Shown: piece after piece, positions 16,683 through 25,179 of the stretch
Numbering within the stretch: position 1 is the first letter of the stretch
Layout of the letters: every line of letters begins with the position of its first letter
Notes under the pieces: model-generated
Databases searched by the model: none
The model's input: only the letters and a program-made list of their open reading frames with translations
What the model was told of the DNA's origin: nothing
Made by a program: the position numbers and the translations under genes
Assembly: GCA_035524275.1 (NCBI GenBank)
Contig: DATKPC010000045.1
Coordinates: forward strand, 18,151 to 82,150
DNA length: 64,000 nucleotides
Direction: 5' to 3'
Source of the DNA: DATKPC01 sp035524275
GTDB taxonomy: Bacteria; Pseudomonadota; Gammaproteobacteria; Burkholderiales; Burkholderiaceae_F

Positions 16683-19163
16683 TCAGTCGACCGCGATCAC
16701 CTCGAACTCGCGCCGCAGCGTCGCCTCGCGCGTGCGCTCCTCCCACGGATCGCGGTAGCCCTGCAGCGCATGCAGCAGGCGCGCCTGCAGCGCCCGGCGC
16801 CCGGCCGCGTCGTCCACGACGCGGCGCTTGACCTCGTCGAGGCCGACGCGATGCACGTAGTGCACCGTGCGTTCCAGGTAGTGGCCTTCCTCGCGATAGA
16901 GCTGCAGGAAGGCGCCCGCGTGCTCGAGAACGTCCTCGCGCGTGTGCACCTTGCAGAGGAACTGCGCGGCCTCGGTCTTGATGCCGCCGTTGCCGGCGAC
17001 ATAGATCTCCCAGCCGCCATCGACGCCGATGACGCCGACATCCTTGATCCCGGATTCGGCGCAGTTGCGCGGGCACCCGGAGACGGCGAGCTTCACCTTG
17101 TGCGGGCTCCACATCCCGAACAGCATCTTCTCGAGGTCGATCCCCATGCTCATCGACTGCTGCGTCCCGAAGCGGCAGTGCTCCGAGCCGACGCACGTCT
17201 TCACGGTGCGGAGGCTCTTGCCGTAGGCGTGCCCGGAGACCATCCCGGCCTTCGACAGGTCGGCCCAGATCCGCGGCAGGTCGTCCTTGCGCACGCCGAG
17301 CATGTCGATCCGCTGGCCGCCGGTCACCTTCAGCGTCGGCACCGCGTATTTCTCGGCCGCGTCGGCGATCGCGCGCAGTTCGCCGGGCGTCGTGAGCCCG
17401 CCCCACATCCGCGGCACGACGGAGTACGTCCCGTCCTTCTGGATGTTCGCGTGCGCGCGCTCGTTGATGAAGCGCGACTGCGGATCGTCGACGGCCTCGT
17501 GCGGCCACGTCGAGACCAGGTAGTAGTTGAGCGCCGGGCGGCAGGTCGCGCAGCCGTTGGGCGTGCGCCAGCCCAGCCCGGACTGCACCTCCGCCACGGT
17601 TCGCCACGGGTTCTCGCGGATCGCCTTGCGCACGCCGGCGTGCGGGATGTCGGTGCAGCCGCAGACGGGCTTCTCGCTGCTCGCCGCCGGCTGGTAGGCG
17701 CCGCCGATCGTCGAGGCCAGGATCTGCTCGACGAGCCCGGTGCACGAGCCGCAGCTCGACGAGGCCTTCGTATGCCTGCGCACGTCGTCGAGCGTGAACA
17801 GCCCCTGGACCTTGATCGCCTTGACGATGTCGCCCTTGCAGACGCCGTTGCAGCCGCAGACCTGTTCCGAATCCGGCATGGCCGCCGCGCGGCTCTCGCC
17901 GCGATGCCCGGTGTCGCCCAGGTGCGACTGCCCGAACATCAGGTGGTCGCGGATCTCGTGGATGTCCTGCCGGTCCTTGATCATCTGCAGGTACCAGGCG
18001 CCGTCGACGGTATCGCCGTAGAGGACCGCGCCGATGATCCGGTTGTCGCGGATGCACAGCTTCTTGTAGACGCCGCCGTGCGGGTCGTGCAGCACGATCT
18101 GCTCCACGCCGCTCGCCGCCTGACCGCCACCTTGGCCACCCCCGTCATCGCCGCCGCTGAAATCGCCGGCCGAGAAGACGTCGACGCCGGTCACCTTGAG
18201 CTTCGTCGACGTCAGTGACCCGGCGTAGCGCCCGATGCCGAATTCCGCGAGGTGGTTCGCGCAGACCTTCGCCTGCTCGAACAGCGGCGCGACGAGGCCG
18301 TAGGCCACCCCGCGGTGCTCCGCGCATTCGCCGACCGCGTAGATCCGCGGGTCGTAGGTCTGCAGGGTGTCGCTGACGACGATCCCGCGCCTGCAATGCA
18401 GGCCGGCGGAGCGCGCGAGCTCGATGTTCGGGCGGATGCCCGCGGCCATCACGACGAGGTCGCCCGGTATCGATTCGCCGTCCTTGAAGCGAACCGCGCA
18501 GACGCGACCGCTCTCGCCGCGGACAAGTTCCGCCGTCTCCTTGCGCAGCAGGAACTTCAGGCCCTTCGCCTCGAGCGTCCGCTGCAGCATGGCGGCCGCC
18601 GTCGGGTCCAGCTGCCGTTCCATGATCCACGGCATCAGGTGCACGACGGTGACGTCCATGCCGCGCAGAGCCAGTCCGTTGGCCGCCTCGAGCCCGAGCA
18701 GCCCGCCGCCGATGACGACCGCGTGGCGATAGCTGCGGGACGCCGCGATCATCTGGTCGGTGTCGTGGACGTCGCGATAGGAGACGACGCCCGGCAGGTC
18801 GCTGCCCGGCACCGGCAGGATCAGCGGGTTCGAGCCGGTGGCGAGCAGCAGGCGGTCGTAGGGCACTTCGCTGCCGTCGTCGGCGACGACGCGGCGCGCG
18901 CGGCGGTCGATGCGAACGACCTTGCGGCCGGCGTGCAGCGTGATCCCGTTGCCGGCGTACCAGGCGCGGTCGTTGAGGATGATGTCCTGGACCGTCATCT
19001 CGCCGGCGAGCACCGGCGACAGCAGGATCCGGTTGTAGTTCGGATGCGGTTCGGCGCCGAAGACGGTGATGTCGTAGGCGTCCGGCGCGTGCTTCAGGAG
19101 TTCCTCGAGCGTGCGCACGCCGGCCATGCCGTTGCCGACGAGGACGAGCCTTTGCTTCTGCAT
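16683..19163 (-). CDS. nirB: Nitrite reductase (NADH) large subunit
   Basis: An 826-residue cytoplasmic enzyme reducing nitrite to ammonium with six electrons from NAD(P)H. Domains in order: FAD/NAD(P)-binding oxidoreductase (LVLVGNGMAGVRTLEELL, VVIGGGLLGLEAANGLALRG), two BFD-like [2Fe-2S] segments (CGCNGVCKGD, CGSCTG), then the sulfite/nitrite reductase half with siroheme/[4Fe-4S] ligands TCVGSEHC and SGCPRNCAES. A Gly-rich insert (GGDDGGGQGGGQ) around residue 340 is unusual and probably a loop. First gene of the operon nirB-nirD-narK-kinase-nasA, preceded by a sigma-54 promoter and leader terminator. Confidence 0.96.
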   Translation of the reverse strand: MQKQRLVLVGNGMAGVRTLEELLKHAPDAYDITVFGAEPHPNYNRILLSPVLAGEMTVQDIILNDRAWYAGNGITLHAGRKVVRIDRRARRVVADDGSEVPYDRLLLATGSNPLILPVPGSDLPGVVSYRDVHDTDQMIAASRSYRHAVVIGGGLLGLEAANGLALRGMDVTVVHLMPWIMERQLDPTAAAMLQRTLEAKGLKFLLRKETAELVRGESGRVCAVRFKDGESIPGDLVVMAAGIRPNIELARSAGLHCRRGIVVSDTLQTYDPRIYAVGECAEHRGVAYGLVAPLFEQAKVCANHLAEFGIGRYAGSLTSTKLKVTGVDVFSAGDFSGGDDGGGQGGGQAASGVEQIVLHDPHGGVYKKLCIRDNRIIGAVLYGDTVDGAWYLQMIKDRQDIHEIRDHLMFGQSHLGDTGHRGESRAAAMPDSEQVCGCNGVCKGDIVKAIKVQGLFTLDDVRRHTKASSSCGSCTGLVEQILASTIGGAYQPAASSEKPVCGCTDIPHAGVRKAIRENPWRTVAEVQSGLGWRTPNGCATCRPALNYYLVSTWPHEAVDDPQSRFINERAHANIQKDGTYSVVPRMWGGLTTPGELRAIADAAEKYAVPTLKVTGGQRIDMLGVRKDDLPRIWADLSKAGMVSGHAYGKSLRTVKTCVGSEHCRFGTQQSMSMGIDLEKMLFGMWSPHKVKLAVSGCPRNCAESGIKDVGVIGVDGGWEIYVAGNGGIKTEAAQFLCKVHTREDVLEHAGAFLQLYREEGHYLERTVHYVHRVGLDEVKRRVVDDAAGRRALQARLLHALQGYRDPWEERTREATLRREFEVIAVD

Positions 19164-19210
19164 CGCGATGCTTCCCCGTTCGAGTCGCCGCGTTCGACAC
19201 GGCGACGGGC

Positions 19211-19267
19211 CAAAAAGAAAAAGGGCGTCAGGCCGCCGGCCGCTAAAGGCCGGTGCCCGGACGCCCT
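19211..19267 (-). terminator. Leader terminator/attenuator upstream of nirB
   Basis: On the minus strand AAGGGCGTC pairs with GACGCCCTT around an inner stem (CCGGCC/GGCCGG), followed by TTTTTCTTTTT: a strong intrinsic terminator shape. It lies 48 bp before the nirB ATG and about 80-130 bases after the predicted start of transcription. In other nas operons leader terminators are overcome by ANTAR proteins (NasR, NasT) in response to nitrate, so a conditional attenuator is likely. I could not identify the two ANTAR hexaloop hairpins with confidence. Confidence 0.75.
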
Positions 19268-19354
19268 TGTCCGTTTCGTGGTGGTCGAGCCCGCTTCCGC
19301 GGTGCCCGCTACCGGTGCGCGTCGTCGCCGTTGACACGCGATCGGCGACTTCCT

Positions 19355-19370
19355 TGCAAGCGACGTGCCA
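19355..19370 (-). promoter_or_regulatory. Sigma-54 (-24/-12) promoter of nirB
   Basis: The minus strand reads TGGCACGTCGCTTGCA, a full match to TGGCAC-N5-TTGCA with ten bases between the GG and GC dinucleotides. The predicted start of transcription is near 19344, giving a leader of about 180 bases before nirB. This places the operon under RpoN, and by analogy NtrC, control. Confidence 0.88.
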
Positions 19371-19480
19371 CGCGATCAACGCTCCGGCGCGCGCACCCCG
19401 TGTCGCTCGCCGGACGCATGGCTGCGCCGAGCATCTCGACCGTCGCGACGAACCCCGGCGCCCCCGTTTATCGTGCGGCG

Positions 19481-19499
19481 GCGCACCATGATTGGGCGC
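19481..19499. promoter_or_regulatory. Possible NtrC-like enhancer site
   Basis: GCGCACCATGATTGGGCGC partly matches the NtrC dyad TGCACC-N5-GGTGCA (second half-site imperfect). It lies about 110-130 bp upstream of the -24 element, the usual enhancer distance. Weak evidence. Confidence 0.3.
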
Positions 19500-19761
19500 G
19501 ATCGGGCGAAGCCTGTCGCGAGCCGCGGAAGCGGATCGAAGCGGGCGCTAACTGCCAAAGGGTCGCGGCTCGACAGGCTCGGCAGGCGGCTGCAAATGCC
19601 GAAACCAGACCCGTCGTTCGTCGATTCCCTAGGCGACTCCGGTTCCGTTCGTGCCCGATGCAACGCGGCACGAAGCACGCCAGCCGCGACCCCCGGTTGC
19701 GCTTCCGGACCGGTATCGTTGCCGGCGTGAACGCCTGCCCGCCCTCCGGAAACCGCGCACG

Positions 19762-20982
19762 ATGACGCGACCGTCGCTCGAACGCCGGCGCCTGCTTCGA
19801 AGCGGTCTGTTGCTCGCCGGCTCCGGTCTCGCGGCGGGCGAGGCGGCGGAACTCCCGCCGACGATGCGGACGCCGGGGCGCAGTTTCTCCAACTATGGCC
19901 AACCGGCGGAAGCGGAACGCGGCGTCGTGCGTTGGATCGCGGCGAATCGCGCGGCGCCGGGCAATGGCGTGTCATGGACGCCGCTGCACGACCTGGAAGG
20001 CATCATCACGCCGAGCGGGCTGCATTTCGAGCGGCACCAGAACGGCGTGCCGACGATCGACCCCGCGACGCACCGGCTGCTCGTCGACGGACTCGTTCGC
20101 CAGCCGCTGTCGTTCGGCATCGACGATCTGCTGCGCTACCCGCAGCGATCGCGAATCCTTTTCATCGAATGCGGCGGCAACAGCAGCAGCGGCTGGCACC
20201 GCGAGCCGCAGCAGGCACCGACCGGCTTCCTGCATGGCCTCGCGTCGTGCAGCGAATGGACCGGCGTCCCGCTGTCGCGGCTGCTCGACGAAGCCGGCGT
20301 CGACGCCTCGGCCGGCTGGATCGTTGCCGAGGGAGCGGACGCCGCAGCGATGCAGGTCAGCCTGCCGCTCGCGAAGGCGCGTCAAGACGGCCTGCTCGCG
20401 CTGTACCAGAACGGCGAGCGCATCCGGCCGGAGAACGGCTATCCGCTGCGACTCGTCGTCGCCGGGTGCGAAGGGGTGTTGAACGTCAAGTGGCTGAGGC
20501 GCCTGGAGGTCGCACGCGAGCCGGCGATGACGCGCAACGAGACCGCGCGCTACACCGAATTGCAACCGGACGGGCGCGCGCGCGCGTTCACGTTCGTGAT
20601 GGATCCGAAGTCGGTGATCACGTCGCCGACCGTCGGGCAGGCGCTCTCGGGGCCGGGCGTCTACGAGATCCGCGGCCTGGCCTGGAGCGGCCATGGGCGC
20701 ATCCGGCGCGTCGACGTCTCCGCCGACGCCGGCCTCAGCTGGGCCGAAGCGACGCTGCAGGACCCGGTGCTGCCGCTCGCGTTCACGCGGTTCCGCATTC
20801 CGTGGCGCTGGCGCGGAAAGCCGGCGGTGCTGAAATGCCGCGCGACCGACGAGATGGGCAACGTCCAGCCGGAGCGCGAGCGACTGGTCGCGCAGCGCGG
20901 GCGCAACGGCGAATTCCACTACAACGCGATCGTCGCGTTTGCCGTCGATGCCGACGGCGAGGTGACCCATGTCTATCGCTGA
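19762..20982 (+). CDS. soxC: Sulfite/sulfane dehydrogenase molybdenum subunit SoxC
   Basis: A 406-residue periplasmic molybdopterin enzyme of the sulfite oxidase family. The N-terminus has a Tat-like signal (ERRRLLRSGLLLAGSG). SoxC-type blocks follow: NGVSWTPLHDLEGIITPSGLHFERH, FIECGGN with the molybdenum Cys at residue 137, CSEWTGVPLSRLLDEAGV, and the C-terminal dimerisation domain. With SoxD it oxidises sulfane sulfur or sulfite in the periplasm. The SoxD-like gene starts 14 bases before its stop. Other sox genes (XYZAB) are not in the window. Confidence 0.9.
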   Translation: MTRPSLERRRLLRSGLLLAGSGLAAGEAAELPPTMRTPGRSFSNYGQPAEAERGVVRWIAANRAAPGNGVSWTPLHDLEGIITPSGLHFERHQNGVPTIDPATHRLLVDGLVRQPLSFGIDDLLRYPQRSRILFIECGGNSSSGWHREPQQAPTGFLHGLASCSEWTGVPLSRLLDEAGVDASAGWIVAEGADAAAMQVSLPLAKARQDGLLALYQNGERIRPENGYPLRLVVAGCEGVLNVKWLRRLEVAREPAMTRNETARYTELQPDGRARAFTFVMDPKSVITSPTVGQALSGPGVYEIRGLAWSGHGRIRRVDVSADAGLSWAEATLQDPVLPLAFTRFRIPWRWRGKPAVLKCRATDEMGNVQPERERLVAQRGRNGEFHYNAIVAFAVDADGEVTHVYR

Positions 20983-21634
20983 GCCGCGCGAGGCCCGGCC
21001 CACGGCGCCGCGGCAGGCACCCGTGCGCGCGACGTCGCTTGCCGTCGCGGCGACGCTCGCGCTGGCGACCGGTGGATGCGCGCAGCCGGCCCGCGACATG
21101 GCGTCCGCAGCGGATCTCGGCGGGGCGATCCCGCCCGCCGCGCTCGGAAGGCCGCCCGCCGCGGCGGAACGCGCCGCCTACGCGGCGACGATCTACGCTG
21201 ACGGGCGCGGCCTTCCTGCGGGGCGCGGCGACGCGGCCGCCGGCGAAGGCATCTATGCACGCGCCTGCCAGCGTTGCCATGGCGCGCGCGGCAGCGGCGG
21301 CAGCGGCGGCGATCTCGCGGGTCGCGATCGACTGGACGAACCCGACGCGGACCGCACGATCGGCGCCTACTGGCCGTTCGCGACGACGGTGTTCGACTAC
21401 ATCCGGCGCGCGATGCCGCTCGACGCGCCGCGAACGCTCGACGACGATGCGATCTATTCGGTGACCGCCTACCTGCTTTACCTGAACGGCATCGTCGGCC
21501 GCGACGACGTGCTGGACGCCGGCACCCTCGCGCGCGTCCGGATGCCGAATGCCGCCGGCTTCGTCGGTATCGACGCCCCGTGGCCCGACATTCGGCCGCG
21601 GATCGAGCCGGGCGGCGATCGACCCGACAACTGA
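20969..21634 (+). CDS. SoxD-like c-type cytochrome
   Basis: A 221-residue exported cytochrome c, probable electron acceptor of SoxC. The N-terminal hydrophobic segment ends in LATGGC, possibly a signal or lipoprotein-like site. The haem motif C100-QRC-H104 is single, with a Met in the RRAMP loop as likely sixth ligand. YWPFATTVFDYIRRAMP and YSVTAYLLYLNGIV are typical of SoxD/SorB-like monohaem proteins; Paracoccus SoxD has two haems, so this is the shorter form. Overlaps soxC by 14 bp. Confidence 0.87.
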   Translation: MSIAEPREARPTAPRQAPVRATSLAVAATLALATGGCAQPARDMASAADLGGAIPPAALGRPPAAAERAAYAATIYADGRGLPAGRGDAAAGEGIYARACQRCHGARGSGGSGGDLAGRDRLDEPDADRTIGAYWPFATTVFDYIRRAMPLDAPRTLDDDAIYSVTAYLLYLNGIVGRDDVLDAGTLARVRMPNAAGFVGIDAPWPDIRPRIEPGGDRPDN

Positions 21635-21660
21635 CAACGAACGGCTGAGGAGGCCTGGGG

Positions 21661-22065
21661 ATGCCGATCACGAAGGGATACCGGAAACTCATCGAGGAAG
21701 CGCGCGCGAAGATCCGCACGCTGTCGCTCGACGAGGCCAAGGCGAAATTCGGCGCCGCGGACGTCGTCTTCGTCGACATCCGCGACGTCCGCGAACTCGA
21801 GCGCGAAGGCATGATTCCCGGGGCATTCCACGCGCCGCGCGGCATGCTGGAGTTCTGGGTCGATCCGGAGAGTCCGTACTACAAGGCGGTCTTCGGCTCC
21901 GGAAAGGAATTCGTCCTCTACTGCGCGTCGGCCTGGCGATCGAGCCTCGCGACCGCCGCGCTGCAGGAGATGGGCCTGGCGCCGGTGAGCCACGTCGAAG
22001 GCGGATTCAAGGCCTGGAAGGAGGCCGGGCTGCCGGTCGGCGAGAAGCCGGCGCAGCGGCATTGA
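21661..22065 (+). CDS. Rhodanese-like sulfurtransferase
   Basis: A 134-residue single-domain rhodanese. The active-site loop is C88-ASAWRS in LYCASAWRS, and VFVDIRDVRELEREGMIPGAFHAPRG is the family entry motif. There is no signal peptide, so it is likely cytoplasmic. It starts 26 bp after the SoxD-like gene with a GGAGG site and probably belongs to that operon, handling persulfide or thiosulfate sulfur (inference). Confidence 0.9.
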   Translation: MPITKGYRKLIEEARAKIRTLSLDEAKAKFGAADVVFVDIRDVRELEREGMIPGAFHAPRGMLEFWVDPESPYYKAVFGSGKEFVLYCASAWRSSLATAALQEMGLAPVSHVEGGFKAWKEAGLPVGEKPAQRH

Positions 22066-22089
22066 TCGAAAGGGCCGCGGGCGCAGGCG

Positions 22090-22218
22090 CCCTCTCCCCC
22101 TCCCCTCTCCCGCTTCGCGGGCGAGGGGCGATCCGTCGTCGAGAATTGAAGCGATGTCCCACCGGCTGACACCGGCTCGCCCCTCGCCCGCGAAGCGGGA
22201 GAGGGGAGGGGGAGAGGG
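22090..22218. repeat. REPIN/MITE-like palindromic element, copy 3
   Basis: 129-bp element in the convergent gap between the rhodanese and acetate kinase genes. Arms match copy 1; the spacer reads CCGTCGTCGAGAATTGAAGC... CCGG on the plus strand. It ends 2 bp before the acetate kinase stop codon and could serve as a two-way terminator. Confidence 0.9.
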
Positions 22219-22220
22219 TG

Positions 22221-23414
22221 TCAGCCGCGGCCCGCGCCCGCCGCCATTCGCCACGTGTGCCGCGCGATCATCAGGTCCTCGTCGGTCGGCACGACCCAGA
22301 CCGATACCGGCGACGACGCGCCGCTGATACGCGGCGCGCCGGCGGCGTTCGCTGCCGCGTCGACGCCGATGCCGAGCCAGGAGACGCCGTCGCAGACGCG
22401 CTGTCGTATGGCCGGCGCGTGCTCGCCGATGCCGGCCGTGAAGACCAGCGCGTCGATGCCGCCGAGGGCCGCGGCGAGCGAGCCGATCTCGCGCCGTATC
22501 CGGTAGACGAACAGCTCGACGGCCTCGACGGCGCGCGGATCGCTGCTCGCCAGCAGCGTCCGCATGTCGCCGCTGAGCCCGGAGACACCCAGCAACCCCG
22601 ACTCGTGGTAGAGCATGCGCGTGACGTCCTGCGGCGTCATGCCCTTCTGCTCGATCAGATAGAGCACGACGCCGGGGTCGATCGCGCCGCAGCGCTCGCT
22701 CATCACGAGGCCATCGAGCGCGGTGAACCCCATCGTCGTCGCGACGCTGCGCCCGGCCTCGAGCGCGCAGAGGCTGGCGCCGCTGCCGAGGTGCGCGACG
22801 ATGACCCGTCCGCCGGCAACGGCGGCTCCGGCCACGCGCGGCAGTGCCGCCGCGATGTATTCGTAGGACAGGCCGTGGAAGCCGTAGCGGCGCACGCCGT
22901 CGGCGGTCAGCGCGCGCGGCAGCGCGAACGTCGTCGCGGTCGCCGGCTGCCCGTGATGGAACGCCGTGTCGAAGCAGGCGACCTGCGGCAGCGCCGCGTC
23001 GAGCGCCGCCAGGGCGTCGATCGCCGCGAGGTGGTGCGGCTGGTGCAGCGGCGCCAGCGGCACGAGGCGCTCGATCTCGGCACGGACATCGGCATCGATC
23101 CGCGCCGGCGCGGCGAAGCGCGCACCGCCGTGGACGACGCGGTGTCCGACCGCGGCCACCTGGTACGCCGGGAAGGTCGCCCGGATCCAGGTGAGGAGCG
23201 CGTCAAGCGCCCGCTCGTGCGAAGCGCCGGGCGGTAGCGCCATCGGCGCGGCGCGAGCGCCGGCGACCTCCGACTCGAAGCGCACGTCGTGGCCGATCCC
23301 GGAAAACTGCCCGCCGCCGAGCAGCCCGTGCGGCCCCGGTTCCTCGCCGGCGTCGTAGAGCGCGAACTTCAGGCTCGACGAGCCGGCGTTGACGACCAGG
23401 ATGGCGTCGTTCAC
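22221..23414 (-). CDS. ackA: Acetate kinase family protein
   Basis: A 397-residue acyl phosphate kinase making ATP from acetyl (or propionyl/butyryl) phosphate. The start VNAGSSSLKF, GHRVVHGG, HLGSGASLCA, GFTALDGLVMSERCGAIDPG and FTAGIGEHAP are standard motifs. The start is GTG, overlapping the stop of the upstream fusion gene in a GTGA arrangement, so translation is coupled. Together with the phosphotransacylase it forms an acyl-CoA to ATP module. Confidence 0.94.
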   Translation of the reverse strand: MNDAILVVNAGSSSLKFALYDAGEEPGPHGLLGGGQFSGIGHDVRFESEVAGARAAPMALPPGASHERALDALLTWIRATFPAYQVAAVGHRVVHGGARFAAPARIDADVRAEIERLVPLAPLHQPHHLAAIDALAALDAALPQVACFDTAFHHGQPATATTFALPRALTADGVRRYGFHGLSYEYIAAALPRVAGAAVAGGRVIVAHLGSGASLCALEAGRSVATTMGFTALDGLVMSERCGAIDPGVVLYLIEQKGMTPQDVTRMLYHESGLLGVSGLSGDMRTLLASSDPRAVEAVELFVYRIRREIGSLAAALGGIDALVFTAGIGEHAPAIRQRVCDGVSWLGIGVDAAANAAGAPRISGASSPVSVWVVPTDEDLMIARHTWRMAAGAGRG

Positions 23415-24808
23415 GCCGCGGCGCCCTGCGGCTTGTGCCGCGCGACGAGCAACGCGATCGCGCAGGAACCGAGCCGCGCCAGCGTCTTGTCGGCGCGGCT
23501 CGTCAGGATGATCGGGACGCGCGCCCCGAGCACGACGCCGGCCATCTCGGCATCGGCGAGGTACTCCAGCTGCTTCGCGAGCATGTTGCCGGCCTCGAGA
23601 TCGGGCACCAGCAGGATGTCGGCGTGGCCGGCCACCGGCGAGACGATCCCCTTCGTGCGCGCGGCCTCCTCCGAGACCGCGTTGTCGAATGCGAGGGGTC
23701 CGTCCAGCACGCCGCCGACGATCTGCCCGCGGTCGGCCATCTTGCAAAGCGCCGCGGCGTCCAGCGTCGACTGCAGCTTCGCCGACACGGTCTCGACGGC
23801 CGAGAGGATCGCCACGCGCGGCTTCGTGATCCCGAGCGCATGCGCCAGTTCGATCGCGTTCTGGACGATGTCGGCCTTCTCCTCCAGCGTCGGCGCGACG
23901 TTGATCGCGGCGTCGGTGATCAGCAGCGGTCGCGGGTAGGCCGGCGCGTCGATCGCGAAGACGTGGCTGATGCGGCGCTTGCCGCGCAGGCCGCCCGCGC
24001 TGCTGACGACCGGATGGAGCAGTTCGTCGGTGTGCAGCGCGCCCTTCATCAGCGCCTCGACCTTGCCGCCGCGGGCGAGCTCGACGGCCAGGGCCGCCGC
24101 CGCATCGCTGTGCTCGGTCGCGATGATCCGGTAGGGGCCGAGATCGATGCCGGCATGCTGCGCGGCGGCGCGGATCCGCGGTTCCGGGCCGATCAGCACC
24201 GGCTCGATCAGCGCCATGCGCGCCGCTTCGACGGCGCCGACGATCGAGACCTCGTCGACCGGGTGCACGACCGCCGTGCGCAGCGGCGCGAGACCGCGCG
24301 TCATCTCGATCAGCCGTTCATAGCGCTGGCCGTGCTGCCGCAGCTGCAACTCCGGCAGCACGATGCGGTCGCGCGAAATCTTCTCGGTCGGGGCGACGAC
24401 CTCCGCGATGCCGCTGATCACCTCCTCGCCGCGCTGGTTCGCGGCGCGGCAGTCGAAGACCACGTGGTGATTCGCGTCGTTCTTCTGTTCCACGGTCACG
24501 CTGATCGTCAGCGTGTCGCCCGGCATCACCGGGCGCCGGAACCGCAGCGACTGCGAGACGTAGAGCGTGCCCGGGCCGGGCAGCTGCGTCCCGAGGACGG
24601 TCGAGAACAGCGCGCCGCCCCACATCCCGTGCGCCACGACGCCGTGGAACGCGTCGCTGCGGGCGAACTCGGTGTCGACGTGCGCCGGGTTGACGTCGCC
24701 CGACATGATCGCGAAGACCTCGATGTCCTTGTACGTCAACTGCCGCACGAGGGACGCCGAGTCCCCGAGCTTCATTTCACCGAACGTCCGGTTCTCGATC
24801 AGCGCCAT
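23411..24808 (-). CDS. MaoC dehydratase-like / phosphate acyltransferase fusion
   Basis: A 465-residue two-domain protein. Residues about 1-140 are a MaoC/(R)-hydratase hot-dog domain (DVNPAHVD, HGMWGGALFSTVLGTQLPGPGT). Residues about 160-465 are a phosphate acetyl/butyryltransferase (KVEALMKGALHTDELLHPV, LLITDAAINVAPTLEEKADI). It likely exchanges CoA for phosphate on an acyl-CoA; the hydratase half may act on enoyl- or hydroxyacyl-CoA. Fusions of this type are common in proteobacteria, usually beside an acetate kinase, as here (4-base overlap). Confidence 0.92.
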   Translation of the reverse strand: MALIENRTFGEMKLGDSASLVRQLTYKDIEVFAIMSGDVNPAHVDTEFARSDAFHGVVAHGMWGGALFSTVLGTQLPGPGTLYVSQSLRFRRPVMPGDTLTISVTVEQKNDANHHVVFDCRAANQRGEEVISGIAEVVAPTEKISRDRIVLPELQLRQHGQRYERLIEMTRGLAPLRTAVVHPVDEVSIVGAVEAARMALIEPVLIGPEPRIRAAAQHAGIDLGPYRIIATEHSDAAAALAVELARGGKVEALMKGALHTDELLHPVVSSAGGLRGKRRISHVFAIDAPAYPRPLLITDAAINVAPTLEEKADIVQNAIELAHALGITKPRVAILSAVETVSAKLQSTLDAAALCKMADRGQIVGGVLDGPLAFDNAVSEEAARTKGIVSPVAGHADILLVPDLEAGNMLAKQLEYLADAEMAGVVLGARVPIILTSRADKTLARLGSCAIALLVARHKPQGAAA

Positions 24809-24900
24809 CGTGTCGTTCCCATCGGGATGCCCTCGATCCAGCCGCGATGGTAGCCGCGCGTCGTGACATGGCGCGTGGCAAGGGCCGGCGCGGGACTGTA

Positions 24901-24906
24901 TATAAT
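24901..24906 (+). promoter_or_regulatory. -10 element of the H-NS-like gene
   Basis: Perfect TATAAT within TGTATATAATGACAG, 34 bp before the ATG at 24940. No convincing -35 hexamer is seen at 16-18 bp. It is the most AT-rich spot in a GC-rich region. Confidence 0.55.
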
Positions 24907-24939
24907 GACAGTATCCATCCGCTCGACGAGGACCGCTCG

Positions 24940-25149
24940 ATGTCAACCTACGCGCAACTGAAATCGGAAATCGAAGGCCTGCAGGCCCGCGCCGAGGAGG
25001 CGCTCAGGGTCGAAAAGTCGGCGGCCATCGCACAGATCCAGGCGCTGATCGCGCAGTTCGGGATCAGCGCCGGCGATATCGGCCTGGAGAAGAAGCGGGC
25101 CGGGCGCCCGCCGAAGGCGCGCGCCGACGCGGTCGCTGACGCCTCGTAG
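24940..25149 (+). CDS. Short H-NS-like protein
   Basis: A 69-residue protein. Residues 1-48 resemble the N-terminal coiled-coil oligomerisation region of H-NS/MvaT-like proteins of betaproteobacteria (YAQLKSEIEGLQARAEEAL..., then ALIAQFGISAGDI). Instead of the usual KY.DP.TG.TWSGRGR.P domain it ends KKRAGRPPKARADAVADAS, whose AGRPPK resembles an AT-hook. It may be a truncated nucleoid protein, an H-NS antagonist, or a minimal DNA binder. The ATG is chosen behind GAGGA and the TATAAT box. Confidence 0.72.
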   Translation: MSTYAQLKSEIEGLQARAEEALRVEKSAAIAQIQALIAQFGISAGDIGLEKKRAGRPPKARADAVADAS

Positions 25150-25179
25150 GCGTTGGCTCCGTCCTGCTCCGTCCGGGCC

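Larger units (their letters stand above)
19164..19761. other. Regulatory region between nirB and soxC
   Basis: A 598-bp gap between divergent genes. The nirB side holds the leader, its terminator and the -24/-12 promoter described separately. The soxC side (about 19500-19761) shows no convincing promoter or gene; long open frames here have no recognisable protein features. Confidence 0.6.
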
